Shown here one piece after another: positions 16,556-25,869 of a stretch of DNA of 64,000 bases. The DNA comes from Bacteroidales bacterium UBA3653 (GTDB lineage Bacteria > Bacteroidota > Bacteroidia > Bacteroidales > Paludibacteraceae). Below the pieces are notes generated by a model. The model saw nothing but the letters and a program-made list of their open reading frames with translations. It ran no database searches and was not told where the DNA came from. The translations under genes and the position numbers were made by a program. How positions within the stretch are numbered: the first letter of the stretch is position 1; the number at the start of each line of letters is the position of its first letter. The DNA lies in the NCBI GenBank assembly GCA_002373505.1, contig DFKE01000016.1, forward strand, positions 62,001-126,000, written 5' to 3'.

Positions 16556-17958
16556 AACAACCCTTAGTTTCCGTTATAGTGCCCCTGTATAACGCTGCGC
16601 CGTATATCGGCGAAGCGTTGGATAGTATCGTTGCGTCCACTTACCGTCCGATCGAAGTGATTGTGATGGACGACGGCTCGACCGATGAGAGCCTCAGCGT
16701 GGCGCAGGCTTTTGCCACCAGTCATCCGGAGGTAAAAGTGTTTCATCAATCCAACGAAGGCGTCAGTTCCGCCCGCAATCACGCTATCCGTGAAAGCGCG
16801 GGCGAATGGATCTTGCCGGTGGATGCGGACGACAAGATCAGCCCGACCTATATCGAGCATGCCATGGAGCAGGTAGCGGATGATGTGCGCGTGATCGGGT
16901 GCAAGGCTGAGTTTTTCGGTGCCAAGAGCGGCGAATGGAAACTGCCGGATTTTTCGTTGGATCTGCTGGCGAGAAAGAACATGATCCATATCTCGTCCCT
17001 TTTCCGCAGGATAGACTGGACAGTAGTCGGCGGTTTCTGCCAGGAAGATATCTACCGCGAAGACTGGGATTTCTGGATCAGTATGTTCGAGACCGGCGGA
17101 CGGTATGTGCGGCTGGACGAGGTGGGTTTATATTACCGTGTGCTGCCGGGTTCGCGGCGGCATACCGCCAAGGCTCAGAAACGCGCAATCGTGGATGCGA
17201 TGAATGAGCGCCATCTGTTGTTTATGGAGAAGCATTTAGGCGGTCCGCTGCACTATATGCGCTCCTGGAGCAAGTTTCTGAACCGGTTCAGGCGCTACCG
17301 GCAAGTCGGCGATTTTGCATTCTGGGATTTAGGATGGATCGTCTCGCGCCACCGGAACATCATCCGCCTGAGCGAAGAGTACGCGATCAAGCAGTTTGCC
17401 AAGCCGGATCTCTTGCGCGGCATCTGGTACGGCTGGTTCGCCAAGAGCAAAGCACGGCGGAGCTATGAATATGCGCTGCGGTTAGGAGAAAAAATCACAC
17501 CGCGTCCGATTGCTTACCGCGAAGTGCGCGTGTTCGGTATTTTGCGCGAGAGCTGGTACGTATGCGAGAGCCGCAGAGCCTTCAGTTGCTTCAACGACCT
17601 CATCGGATCGCCGGATTTTCCGTACCGCGAAGCGATTCTTTGGAAGATCGGCGAGTTTACTGCGAAGCTGCATAAGCAGGGTATATTGCATCGCGACTAT
17701 TCCGGCGGTAACATTCTTTTCAACCGGGATGGCACCTGGATACAAATCATCGATCTGAACCGTATAAAGTTCTGCAAGCACCTCAGCCGCGAACAGAGAC
17801 TGCGCAATTTCGAGCGGCTCAATATCGACAGGGAGGCACTGGTTATTATGGCGCAAGCGTACGCCCAAGCAATGGGGGAAGACGCCATAGAGGACGCCGG
17901 ATATATCATCGCTCACCGGTGGCATAAACATGTAAAACAAGGAATTACCAATTTATGA
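16552..17958 (+). CDS. Glycosyltransferase family 2 fused to an LPS-core (KdkA/InaA-type) kinase
   Basis: The N-terminal third (about 1-230) is a GT2 enzyme: VSVIVPLYNAAPYIGEALDS, VIVMDDGSTDES and PVDADDKI (donor and metal site), with EDWDFW as the likely acceptor/base motif. The C-terminal part (about 290-440) is a lipopolysaccharide kinase-like domain: SKARRSYEYALRLGEKITPRP and then HRDYSGGNILF (catalytic loop, about 380-390), followed by IIDLNRIKF with the metal-binding Asp. The kinase family phosphorylates Kdo or heptose in the LPS inner core. A single chain could add a sugar and a phosphate to the same acceptor; the pairing is seen, the reaction order is inference. Start and stop overlap neighbours by four bases. 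Confidence 0.82.
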   Translation: MKQPLVSVIVPLYNAAPYIGEALDSIVASTYRPIEVIVMDDGSTDESLSVAQAFATSHPEVKVFHQSNEGVSSARNHAIRESAGEWILPVDADDKISPTYIEHAMEQVADDVRVIGCKAEFFGAKSGEWKLPDFSLDLLARKNMIHISSLFRRIDWTVVGGFCQEDIYREDWDFWISMFETGGRYVRLDEVGLYYRVLPGSRRHTAKAQKRAIVDAMNERHLLFMEKHLGGPLHYMRSWSKFLNRFRRYRQVGDFAFWDLGWIVSRHRNIIRLSEEYAIKQFAKPDLLRGIWYGWFAKSKARRSYEYALRLGEKITPRPIAYREVRVFGILRESWYVCESRRAFSCFNDLIGSPDFPYREAILWKIGEFTAKLHKQGILHRDYSGGNILFNRDGTWIQIIDLNRIKFCKHLSREQRLRNFERLNIDREALVIMAQAYAQAMGEDAIEDAGYIIAHRWHKHVKQGITNL

Positions 17959-19223
17959 ACCGATACCGGCAAATCATAGGAAGGATCAATTACTGGCTGT
18001 TTCTGACGGTCATTGCCCTGCTTCCGGCGCCGCAACTGGTGCTCCGCTATGCGTGCGTGGCATGGATCATTATGTGGTTCCTGGAGGGACGATGGCTGAA
18101 CATTTCATATCTCAGATCGCAACTTTCAAATCGCACCTTCGCTCTCCCGTTCCTGCTTTTCGGGGCTTGGTTTGCATGGAAACTGCTGTCGGGCTTATGG
18201 GCGGCGGATCCGGTAGCCTGGAAATGGCAGATGGAGCGGTATCTGACCTTCATCCTGCTGGTGCCGGTCGGTTTATGGGGAGTGAATGAATGCTATGACT
18301 GGCGGACAGCCGGCAAGGTTCTCGTGGCGGCATGCGTGATTGCTCTGCCGGCTTACGTGGGCTGCATGACCGTTTTGTTCTATCACCCGGAATGGGTACC
18401 GACGTCATTCCATGAAAACGGATGGATACAATATCAAGAGTGGTGGATTTTCTTCTCTGAGAACATATCCCATCTCAAGCACCGCCTCTTCCTTTGCTCG
18501 GTCGAACTGTTCGGTGCTATCATCGCTTTCCTGCTCTATCGGAAACGTCCTCGAATCCTCCTTCCGCTTTGGGCTGTGATGTTATCATCTATTCCATTGA
18601 CGACTTCCAGACAAGCTATTCTTACTGCTGTCGGATTGTTTTTCATAGGGATTATTTGTATTATTCCGTCTGTCAAACGATGGCGGTATAGCGGTATTAT
18701 TGTATTGGTGGGAGTGGCAGTAGGGACAGGTTTGCTGTATCTCCATCCCAGGATGCAGGAGGTAGAGTTATCCAATATCAAAGAGATGCGGGAGTTGAGT
18801 TATTACCACGATGTGCGGTTCAACATATGGGGTGCGGCATTGCAACATCCGCAGGACTACATAGCGCATGGTTTAGGAGCCGGACAGAGCTGCAATTATC
18901 TGATAGAGAAATACAAAGCAGTCCGATTTGACGGCTATGTAGCGCAGCAATACCATGCACATTGCCAATATCTCGAAGAACTGATGGAAATAGGTATTCC
19001 CGGACTGCTTTTGTTCCTGCTTGCCTGGATATCTATTCCGCTTTATGCCTCCAAAAAAGGACGACTCACAGCCATCCTCTTTACTACACTTTTCGCCCTT
19101 AATATGTTTACCGACTGCATGTTCGGCAGATTCGACGGTATTGCCCTTTGGGCGGTAGGCCTACTGTTTATCCTTCTCCAGTCCGACCCGCAACGTGACG
19201 AGCAGACCGCGGGGGATGCATAG
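17955..19223 (+). CDS. O-antigen ligase family membrane protein
   Basis: The 422-residue protein has about 10-12 hydrophobic segments (for example NYWLFLTVIALLPAPQLVLR and VGVAVGTGLLYLHPR). It has a long soluble loop late in the chain containing VRFNIWGAALQHPQDYIAHG and LGAGQSCNYLIEKY, ending in YHAHCQYLEELMEIGIPGL. This Wzy_C/WaaL pattern, with the H-N-x-Y-L-E-like motif, marks the O-antigen ligase/polymerase family. It probably joins or polymerises surface glycan at the periplasmic face of the inner membrane. Its last 63 bases overlap, in opposite orientation, the end of the receptor-like gene on the minus strand. Confidence 0.82.
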   Translation: MNRYRQIIGRINYWLFLTVIALLPAPQLVLRYACVAWIIMWFLEGRWLNISYLRSQLSNRTFALPFLLFGAWFAWKLLSGLWAADPVAWKWQMERYLTFILLVPVGLWGVNECYDWRTAGKVLVAACVIALPAYVGCMTVLFYHPEWVPTSFHENGWIQYQEWWIFFSENISHLKHRLFLCSVELFGAIIAFLLYRKRPRILLPLWAVMLSSIPLTTSRQAILTAVGLFFIGIICIIPSVKRWRYSGIIVLVGVAVGTGLLYLHPRMQEVELSNIKEMRELSYYHDVRFNIWGAALQHPQDYIAHGLGAGQSCNYLIEKYKAVRFDGYVAQQYHAHCQYLEELMEIGIPGLLLFLLAWISIPLYASKKGRLTAILFTTLFALNMFTDCMFGRFDGIALWAVGLLFILLQSDPQRDEQTAGDA

Positions 19224-21611
19224 ACTCATCGAGGTGCGGCTGTCTTTCATCGTGGCTATTCCGCGATCGTTTGTCCAATGCGGATAAGTAGGATGGACAT
19301 AGTCGTCGAAGGTATATTCGGTCAACGCCGTACCAAAATCGTAGATGTTATAACACATCACCTCCAGACTCATCGGTATATCCCGAACCCACCATCGTCC
19401 TGTAGCGCGTAACTCGAAATTGAAGAACGCGTCTTCCCTCTTTCCGAAAGCATTATTCGCCATATTGATTCCCTTTGCATCTGAATGCAAGAGCGCAACC
19501 TGTTCATAGCCGTTAATGAGTCGTGATCGAGCCGTAAAAGTGGAGAACGGCTGACCGTCCTTGAACTTGCCGTTCAGGCCTATTGAGAAATATCGGCAGG
19601 CGTTGTAGGTCACCTGCAGGCGGAGGATGAACGATTTGTCCTGGTCAAGCCGGCTGTTGCCCTGATAGGGCTTGTCGCCCTCGCTCAATGCCATATACGT
19701 GTTCGGATTCGCCGTGCTCTCGCTCAGCGCGCCGATGTTGTTATGCAGCGGACCGTTTCCCAGGGTACTCAGTCCCGCCATCAGATAACTCTGCCAACTC
19801 GCCATCACATGCCATTTCTTGCCCCGATAGGTGTATTTCACTATATTGGACATATAGTAAGGAGTGCGTCCGCCTGCGCGCGAGGACATCAGGTCCAAGG
19901 GCTGGGTCGTCACGGTATATTGTTTCTCTCCCTCACGCAAGTAATAGACTCCGTCCTGCGAGACCAGGTTCGCCTCTGCGCCGTCGGTATAGACCGTGTG
20001 CCACTGGTTATAGTACTTCCGGATGGTACTCAGGATTGCTATCTCATGCCTCCGACTTTTACCGAAAGTGAAAAATATCGGCAGATCCAGAACAGCATAG
20101 GAAGGCTGTTTTATCCATAGTCCTTTCTCCGGCGTATGGTACGCGCCGCCGGTGGTAGCCAGCAGCGTATTGTCCGCATACCGTATCTCGCCGGACATAT
20201 ACTTGCCGCTCAGATACCGTACCTCATTCCACCCGTAACTCATCCTATGATGGCTGACGGACAGACCGAACCGGAACCACCATGCCGGCGAATAGTCTAT
20301 CGCTACCTTCGCTAACCAGTCGGGAGACACAACACTCTTGCCTTCTCCTAAGACAACACCGTCCAACGAGACACCCAGATGGGCATAGAAATCCAAACCT
20401 TTCGCCCATCCTTTCTTCTCTGCCACCACCATCGCTTCGTTCTCCAGAATACCCGATGTAAAGGACTCCGAATGCCAATAAGCGGTATAAAGCGGCGTAG
20501 GAGCAGCATCGGCGATGGACTGCGAATAGACCGCATTGCTCCATTGACCGGCGCCGGGACGGAAATGCAGCAGCGAGTTGTAGCCCTCGGCATGCACGCG
20601 CAGCCACGGCAAGAGAGGCTGGTCGTACCGGACGGACAGATTCACGCTGTGCAGCCTGCCGTCCGCATACCAAGGCTCAAAAGCCTCGCCGTCCTGATCC
20701 AGAATATTACGGGAGAAAGACAGACTGTCATGACGGATCGTCTGCAGCTCGTAGCTCACGCCGGCTACTAACTCACCCGTATTGTCGAACCTTGACGTAT
20801 GGTATATTCCCGCCATATAAGCGCGTTGCTGCGCCTGTTCGTTGCTGTTGAGATAGAACTCCGATCCGTAGTCTGACCTGCCTTTGGCTATGAGGAAATA
20901 ATGTATATTCATCGGCACCTCGCCGTCCAACTGCACCTTGTAGTTGTCTCCGGGCCTCATGCCGCTGATACCCGTATGGTCGAAAGCGGTTATCGCCCGG
21001 CGGTCATAATGCGCATATACATGCTGATAGTACCGTCTGCCGGAAGCCGGAATAGCAAACGTCCCTTCTACCGTTCCGCCTCCGAGTATATAGTTGCGCA
21101 TCGATACAGGCCTGCCGTCCATCGTGCGCTCTTCGCCCGATGAATGGAACAGGTTGATCAACTGCCTGGTACCCGGAGAGATACCGCCTAAGCCGCCTAT
21201 GTTGCCCGTCAGACGGAGTCTCTGCGGCTGAACAGACTCATCCCGGAAATCCAACTCGCCGTCATGATAATCGATCGCCATGGAGAGACGGTCCGGCTGC
21301 GCATGAAAGAGCGTACTGCCTTCCTCAAACCGGCTGTCAAGACGCATTCCGTTCAGATGATATTTGTTCTGCCGGAACGAATTGCCGGCGATGGAGAAGA
21401 CATACTGGTTGCCGAGATTCCATTCGCCCGTCGTCTCGGTCTCATATACGGCATAGTCGTAATAGTTGTCCAAGAAATGTCCTAAATCCGCTGTCTGATA
21501 CCATTCCCGGAAGAAAGAACCGCCTACCGTGTCTGTGCCGATAAACGCAAATGTCTTGGCATGAAAAATCACCCCAAGACATACCAGCGCTATTACTTTC
21601 TTCCTGATCAC
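19161..21611 (-). CDS. TonB-dependent-receptor-like outer-membrane barrel
   Basis: The 816-residue protein has a signal peptide (about 1-23) and then long runs of amphipathic strands with girdle aromatics over the whole length, such as YYQHVYAHYDRRA, WHVMASWQSYLMAG and FFNFELRATGRWWVRDI. The C-terminal region LVTLRVGLEKDKQ follows a typical receptor ending. No clear TonB box or complete plug is visible; the N-terminal 120 residues could be a reduced plug. Best described as a receptor-like barrel of unknown substrate. It lies 21 bases after dnaJ and is probably the third gene of the grpE-dnaJ transcript, an odd partner. Confidence 0.65.
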   Translation of the reverse strand: MIRKKVIALVCLGVIFHAKTFAFIGTDTVGGSFFREWYQTADLGHFLDNYYDYAVYETETTGEWNLGNQYVFSIAGNSFRQNKYHLNGMRLDSRFEEGSTLFHAQPDRLSMAIDYHDGELDFRDESVQPQRLRLTGNIGGLGGISPGTRQLINLFHSSGEERTMDGRPVSMRNYILGGGTVEGTFAIPASGRRYYQHVYAHYDRRAITAFDHTGISGMRPGDNYKVQLDGEVPMNIHYFLIAKGRSDYGSEFYLNSNEQAQQRAYMAGIYHTSRFDNTGELVAGVSYELQTIRHDSLSFSRNILDQDGEAFEPWYADGRLHSVNLSVRYDQPLLPWLRVHAEGYNSLLHFRPGAGQWSNAVYSQSIADAAPTPLYTAYWHSESFTSGILENEAMVVAEKKGWAKGLDFYAHLGVSLDGVVLGEGKSVVSPDWLAKVAIDYSPAWWFRFGLSVSHHRMSYGWNEVRYLSGKYMSGEIRYADNTLLATTGGAYHTPEKGLWIKQPSYAVLDLPIFFTFGKSRRHEIAILSTIRKYYNQWHTVYTDGAEANLVSQDGVYYLREGEKQYTVTTQPLDLMSSRAGGRTPYYMSNIVKYTYRGKKWHVMASWQSYLMAGLSTLGNGPLHNNIGALSESTANPNTYMALSEGDKPYQGNSRLDQDKSFILRLQVTYNACRYFSIGLNGKFKDGQPFSTFTARSRLINGYEQVALLHSDAKGINMANNAFGKREDAFFNFELRATGRWWVRDIPMSLEVMCYNIYDFGTALTEYTFDDYVHPTYPHWTNDRGIATMKDSRTSMSLCIPRGLLVTLRVGLEKDKQ

Positions 21612-21632
21612 GGATAACTAAATACTGACGGC

Positions 21633-22796
21633 TTATATCCCAAACAGATTATGGAAGAAACTCTTTTTCTCTCCTGCTCCCGGAGCTATGTTCGGGCTGT
21701 TCTGGAGTTGTTCGATCAGCTTGCGTTCCTCTTTGCTCAGTTTCTCGGGGATATAAACGCCTACGTTGATTAGCAGGTCGCCCTGACCGTAACTGCGGCC
21801 GTATTGGTCGATGCGCGGCAGTCCTTTGCCCCTCATCCGCAGCACCTTGCCCGGCTGCGTACCGGGGGTGATGGTTATCTTCACATCGCCTGTGAGCGTA
21901 GGAATCTGCACCTGGCCGCCCAATACCGCTGTAGGCATGTCCAGCAACAGGTTATATACCAAATCGCTCTCCTGACGGATGAAGTCCTTGTGCTCCTCTT
22001 CCTCTATCATCACTATCAGGTCGCCGGGAACACCACCTCTTGGCGCAGCGTTTCCTTTGCCCGGAACGGTCAGCTGCATACCTCCCATCACGCCGGCTGG
22101 GATGTTTACCGTGATGATATCTTCGTCGCGTACTACTCCCTGACCGCCGCATTTGGGGCATTTGTTCTTGATGATCCGTCCCTCGCCGCCACAGGTGTCA
22201 CAAACGCTCTGGACCTGCATCATGCCGAAGATACCGCGTTGGGCACGGGTCACACGGCCGCTGCCGTGACAGGTCGGACAGGTCTCTGTCTTACCGTCCG
22301 CACTACCGGTACCATGACATTCCTTGCATTCCACAAGCCGCTTTACCTTGATCTTCTTCTCGCATCCGGTAGCTATCTCTTCCAACGTCAGCGATACGCG
22401 TCCCCGCAGGTCACTTCCTTTGCGCACACGCTGGCCGCGACTCCTGCCGCCGCCCATAAACATCTCGCCTATGTCGCCTATATCGAATCCTGCGCCTTGG
22501 AAGATATCCCCGAAGTGGCTGAATATATCTTCCATAGACATTCCTCCGCCGCTGTATCCGCCTGCGCCGCCCATGCCGGCAAAGCCGTACTGGTCATAAC
22601 GGGCACGTTTCTGCGGATCGGACAGCACCTCGTAAGCCTCGGCGGCTTCTTTGAATTTCTCTTCCGCCTCCTTGTCACCGGGGTTCTTGTCCGGATGGTA
22701 TTGGATAGCTTTCTTGCGGTAAGCTTTCTTTATCTCTTCTGCGCTCGCGGTCTTTTCCACGCCGAGCACTTCATAATAATCTCTTTTTTCAGCCAT
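21633..22796 (-). CDS. dnaJ: Chaperone protein DnaJ
   Basis: Full-length type I DnaJ of 387 residues. The J domain has YHPDKNPGD with HPD at 34-36. The Gly/Phe-rich linker FAGMGGAGGYSGGGM follows, then four zinc repeats CKECHGTG, CPTCHGSG, CDTCGGEG and CPKCGGQG (about 145-210), and a C-terminal substrate domain. It delivers unfolded proteins to DnaK and stimulates its ATPase. It is downstream of grpE with a 38-base gap filled by short TTTAAC repeats. dnaK is not in the window. Confidence 0.95.
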   Translation of the reverse strand: MAEKRDYYEVLGVEKTASAEEIKKAYRKKAIQYHPDKNPGDKEAEEKFKEAAEAYEVLSDPQKRARYDQYGFAGMGGAGGYSGGGMSMEDIFSHFGDIFQGAGFDIGDIGEMFMGGGRSRGQRVRKGSDLRGRVSLTLEEIATGCEKKIKVKRLVECKECHGTGSADGKTETCPTCHGSGRVTRAQRGIFGMMQVQSVCDTCGGEGRIIKNKCPKCGGQGVVRDEDIITVNIPAGVMGGMQLTVPGKGNAAPRGGVPGDLIVMIEEEEHKDFIRQESDLVYNLLLDMPTAVLGGQVQIPTLTGDVKITITPGTQPGKVLRMRGKGLPRIDQYGRSYGQGDLLINVGVYIPEKLSKEERKLIEQLQNSPNIAPGAGEKKSFFHNLFGI

Positions 22797-22834
22797 AAAC
22801 CAACGATTTAACGGTTTAACAATTTAACGCGAAC

Positions 22835-23356
22835 TTATTCGCCAACCACTACTTTGGCAAAACGGATCACTTTCTCACCCATCTTGTAGCCTTTCTGGGT
22901 GCAGTCGATCACTTTGCCTTTCTTGTCCTCGCCGGCGGCAAAGGTAGTCACGGCTTCGTGTTCGTCGGTATTGAAATCCGCGTTCTCCGTCTCCACGGCG
23001 TGGACGTCATGTTTGTCGAGGAAAGAGAGGAACTTCTGATAAATCAGTCGTACTCCCTCGTCGTCAGTAGCGGCTATCGCTCTTTCGAAATCGTCGATGA
23101 GCGGCAGCATTTCCGTGAATATCTTCTCTCCGGCTCTTTCTGTCAGTTCTATTTTCTCTTTGTTGGTACGCTTGCGGTAGTTGTCGAACTCTGCCATCAT
23201 GCGCAGGTTCTTGTCCTCCATCTCTGCCAGTTGGCTTTCGGCCTTCGCTTTTTGGCTCTCGGCTTCTGCCACTTGCTCCTCCAACTCATGCAGGCGCGCC
23301 TGCAACTTTTCTTGCTGTTCTTGCTGTTCTTCTTGTCTCTTGTCTTTTTTTGCCAT
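22835..23356 (-). CDS. grpE: Nucleotide exchange factor GrpE
   Basis: I place the start at the ATG 23354-23356 (MAKKDKRQEEQQ), giving 173 residues. The frame stays open upstream to 23491, but that ATG lies inside the promoter -7 element at 23489-23496, so the extension cannot be translated from this promoter. The N-terminal half is a long coiled coil (HELEEQVAEAESQKAKAESQ). The GrpE signature follows: MAEFDNYRKRTNKEK, MLPLIDDFERAI, and then a C-terminal beta domain with FNTDEHEAV and GYKMGEKVIRFAKVVVGE. GrpE releases ADP from DnaK. A GTACATCG repeat lies in its 5-prime leader. Confidence 0.93.
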   Translation of the reverse strand: MAKKDKRQEEQQEQQEKLQARLHELEEQVAEAESQKAKAESQLAEMEDKNLRMMAEFDNYRKRTNKEKIELTERAGEKIFTEMLPLIDDFERAIAATDDEGVRLIYQKFLSFLDKHDVHAVETENADFNTDEHEAVTTFAAGEDKKGKVIDCTQKGYKMGEKVIRFAKVVVGE

Positions 23357-23360
23357 ATCT

Positions 23361-23415
23361 TTGTACTTTAATTTGTCCTTCGTACATCGTACATCGTTCC
23401 TTTGTACTTTAATTC
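23361..23415. repeat. GTACATCGTACATCG repeat in the grpE leader
   Basis: CCTTCGTACATCGTACATCG followed by TTCCTTTGTACTTTAAT lies between the grpE promoter and start codon. Related copies are at 11698-11730, 30568-30600 and 41392-41430. Confidence 0.7.
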
Positions 23416-23488
23416 GTTCTTTCAAATCCCATGCCACAGCCTCTTTCCCTGCCAATTTGTCAGTCGCAGCACAAGCCCGTTGAGGCCG

Positions 23489-23520
23489 CAAAGGTACAAC
23501 ATTTTTTTGAAATATACAAA
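23489..23520 (-). promoter_or_regulatory. Promoter for grpE-dnaJ
   Basis: Minus-strand TTTG (23517-23520), 20 bases, TACCTTTG (23489-23496). It is divergent from, and 15 bases away from, the -33 element of the antiporter promoter. No CIRCE-type operator is seen. Confidence 0.8.
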
Positions 23521-23535
23521 CAAAAGACCAATAAA

Positions 23536-23567
23536 TTTGCGTATTTCAAAAAAAAGCAGTAATTTTG
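23536..23567 (+). promoter_or_regulatory. Promoter for the CPA2 antiporter operon
   Basis: TTTG at 23536-23539, 20-base spacer, TAATTTTG at 23560-23567, followed by C. Leader of about 60 bases to the ATG at 23634. Confidence 0.8.
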
Positions 23568-23633
23568 CAGCGCAAAATTGTTGAATTATAATACCCCGTA
23601 ACCCATAAACTACATTACATAACCATTGCAACT

Positions 23634-25001
23634 ATGGTACATGATCTTTATATTCTTATGATTACGGCAGGCATCGTGGCACTGCTGTTCAAGCTGCTCA
23701 AGCAGCCCGTTGTTTTAGGCTACATCGTAGCCGGAGTATTAGTAGGTCCCCATCTCTTCGGAGAGAAACTCGTCGAGATGGAGAACGTCGAGACTTGGGG
23801 CAACATCGGTGTGCTCTTCGTGCTCTTCTGTATCGGCTTGGAGTTCCGTATCAAGAACCTCTTTGAGTCCGGCAAGGTCGCGCTCATCGGCGTTGCTACT
23901 ATCGTCATCGGCATGTTGCTCTTGGGCTTCGGAGTAGGTAAATCCGCCGAGCTGAACACCATGAACTCGCTCTTCCTTGCCGCCATGCTCTGTATGTCTT
24001 CTACGACTATTGTCATGAAGGCGGTGGACGAAGCCGGACTGTCCAAAGCACGTTTTGTCAAGGGTGCCACTTCTATCCTCATCTTCGAGGATATTGTGGC
24101 GGTTGTCCTCATGGTTCTGCTCTCCAGCGTAGCGGTCAAGAATAGTTTCGAGGGCTCTGTCCTGTTGGAGAAAGTAGGCGTGCTGGCTGTCACGCTCGTC
24201 GTCTGGTTCGTCGTCGGAATCCTGATTATCCCTACGCTCTTCCGGTGGGTACGGTCTTATCTCAACGATGAGATTCTCATTGTTCTCTCGCTCGGTCTGT
24301 GTCTGGGAATGGTGCTGACTGCCGAAGAAGCCGGATTCAGTGCTGCGCTCGGTGCATTCGTCATGGGTATGATCCTTGCGGAGACCAAAGAGGCACACCG
24401 TATCGAACATCTCATGGCGCCGCTCAAGAACGTCTTTGCCGCTATCTTCTTCGTATCTGTCGGAATGATGATCAACCCTGCCTCGCTGGTAACCTACTGG
24501 TCTTCCATCCTCTATGTAGCATTGGTTATCATCCTCGGTATGATTCTCTTCGGCACGCTCGGCTGCTGGTGGGGAGGCGAGACGCTCAAGGACGCTATGC
24601 AGACCGGTTTTGCCTTCGTGCAGATAGGCGAGTTCTCGTTCATCATCGCTGCGCTCGGTTCCAAACTCGGCGTTACAGACCCGGTAATCTATCCTATCAT
24701 CGTTGCGGCGTCTGTACTCACCACCTTCCTTACGCCTTATATCATGAAGGCTTCCATACCGTGCTATAACTTCATTTACAACCATGCTTCTCCGCGCCTC
24801 AAAGCCAAGATCGATGCACGCGAAAGACAAGTGGAAGAGGCGGAGAAAGCGGCCTCGGCGGCTGCAAAGGATGAAGGACCGTCTTCTGCTGACAAGGTGC
24901 GCCACGCCGTGCGTAAGACGGTCGTTACCAAGCGCGTCGTCGATCTCTTCTTCCGGAACATGAGTGAGAATGATAATAATGAAAGCGAAAATGAGAAATA
25001 A
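23634..25001 (+). CDS. CPA2-family monovalent cation/proton antiporter
   Basis: The 455-residue protein has about 12 membrane helices and the CPA2/KefB core: VLGYIVAGVLVGPHLFG, FCIGLEF, FLAAMLCMSSTTIVMKAVDE, ATSILIFEDIVAVVLMVLL (the conserved Asp of the ion site region), and GFSAALGAFVMGMILAET. The C-terminal cytoplasmic tail of about 70 residues is charged and lacks a TrkA-N nucleotide-binding domain, unlike KefB/C. Family members exchange Na+ or K+ for H+ in pH and salt homeostasis. It overlaps the following barrel gene by up to 38 bases. Confidence 0.85.
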   Translation: MVHDLYILMITAGIVALLFKLLKQPVVLGYIVAGVLVGPHLFGEKLVEMENVETWGNIGVLFVLFCIGLEFRIKNLFESGKVALIGVATIVIGMLLLGFGVGKSAELNTMNSLFLAAMLCMSSTTIVMKAVDEAGLSKARFVKGATSILIFEDIVAVVLMVLLSSVAVKNSFEGSVLLEKVGVLAVTLVVWFVVGILIIPTLFRWVRSYLNDEILIVLSLGLCLGMVLTAEEAGFSAALGAFVMGMILAETKEAHRIEHLMAPLKNVFAAIFFVSVGMMINPASLVTYWSSILYVALVIILGMILFGTLGCWWGGETLKDAMQTGFAFVQIGEFSFIIAALGSKLGVTDPVIYPIIVAASVLTTFLTPYIMKASIPCYNFIYNHASPRLKAKIDARERQVEEAEKAASAAAKDEGPSSADKVRHAVRKTVVTKRVVDLFFRNMSENDNNESENEK

Positions 25002-25833
25002 CCTGTTGTGGATGGTCTTCTTTCTTCCATTCACCTTTCATCTCTGTCCTATATCAGCGCAGCAGTCCAAAGACGACCATATCGCCGACGGACTCGCTTC
25101 CGTAGTCACCATCGCCGGAGAAACGAAAACAGCGGAAGCGCAGAACAGCGACTCCGCCAATACTCCGCCGCCCGTCACCGTTCCTCCCGTCCCGCTATGG
25201 AAACAGAAACTCTATTACGGATATAATTTTGATATCTATTTCCACCACGACTCGCGGGTGGACAGCCGGGAGAACGGATGGTCCTTTGCTTTGACACCGG
25301 AGTTGGGTTGGAGGCTGACGGAGAAAGTGCATTTAGGTATGCGTTTCGGCGGCAGTTATGCCAATACAAGATTTTCGTTTCTTGTCACAGAGATTGATAC
25401 CTCGTTCACTGCCGACCTGCGTGTCCATCACGGTTCTTGGGAGGTGGCGCCATACATGCGGTACAAGATGAAATCGCTCTTCAACGACAAAGTGGGTATC
25501 TGGCTGGAAGCGCACCTCTATACCGGGATGGATTTCCCGCGCGTCACAGAGGGAAACACGGCGCACACCAATTATGACGGGTTACGCCATAGCGTCACCT
25601 ATGGTTTTCAGGTCTCGCCGGTCATCACCTACCAGTTCAACCCCAAGAGTACCTTCCAGATATTCTTCTCTATCCTCTCGCTGGGCTATAGCGGAACCGC
25701 TTATTTTTACGGAGACCGACGCGAATACACCAATGATGTCATCATCTTCTCCGGCAAACTGAGCAACCTCATTGCCAACCAGTTCACACCCGGTCTATAC
25801 GGTTTGCGGTTCGGTGTCCAAAAAAGCTTCTGA
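24964..25833 (+). CDS. Outer-membrane beta-barrel protein of unknown function
   Basis: Two or three ATG codons near 24964-24991 are possible starts. The one at 24991 (MRNNLLWMVFFLPFTFHLCP) gives the cleanest signal peptide and avoids most of the overlap with the antiporter gene. A Pro-rich, disordered stretch (NTPPPVTVPPVPLWKQK) precedes a barrel of about 10 strands: LYYGYNFDIYFHH, FALTPELGWRLTEKVHLGMRFG, and others, ending LYGLRFGVQKSF with the terminal Phe needed for outer-membrane insertion. It is about 280 residues, with no enzyme motif. Context (antiporter before, TamB-like fusion after) suggests envelope function only. Confidence 0.7.
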   Translation: MRMIIMKAKMRNNLLWMVFFLPFTFHLCPISAQQSKDDHIADGLASVVTIAGETKTAEAQNSDSANTPPPVTVPPVPLWKQKLYYGYNFDIYFHHDSRVDSRENGWSFALTPELGWRLTEKVHLGMRFGGSYANTRFSFLVTEIDTSFTADLRVHHGSWEVAPYMRYKMKSLFNDKVGIWLEAHLYTGMDFPRVTEGNTAHTNYDGLRHSVTYGFQVSPVITYQFNPKSTFQIFFSILSLGYSGTAYFYGDRREYTNDVIIFSGKLSNLIANQFTPGLYGLRFGVQKSF

Positions 25834-25845
25834 AAGAGGTGACGG

Positions 25846-25869
25846 CTGAATGCTGAATGCTGAATGCTA
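25846..25869. repeat. Heptamer tandem repeat at the start of the TamB-like gene
   Basis: Three to four units of GAATGCT span the gap and contain the putative ATG at 25857. Confidence 0.75.

Noticed and set aside
23357..23491. N-terminal extension of GrpE starting at 23491
   Set aside because: The start codon overlaps the promoter -7 element and the residues come from a dispersed repeat. MAKKDK at 23356 fits the family.
23739..25034. Long minus-strand open frame opposite the antiporter gene
   Set aside because: Its product is charged and repetitive without family features. The plus-strand frame has clear CPA2 motifs and a promoter.
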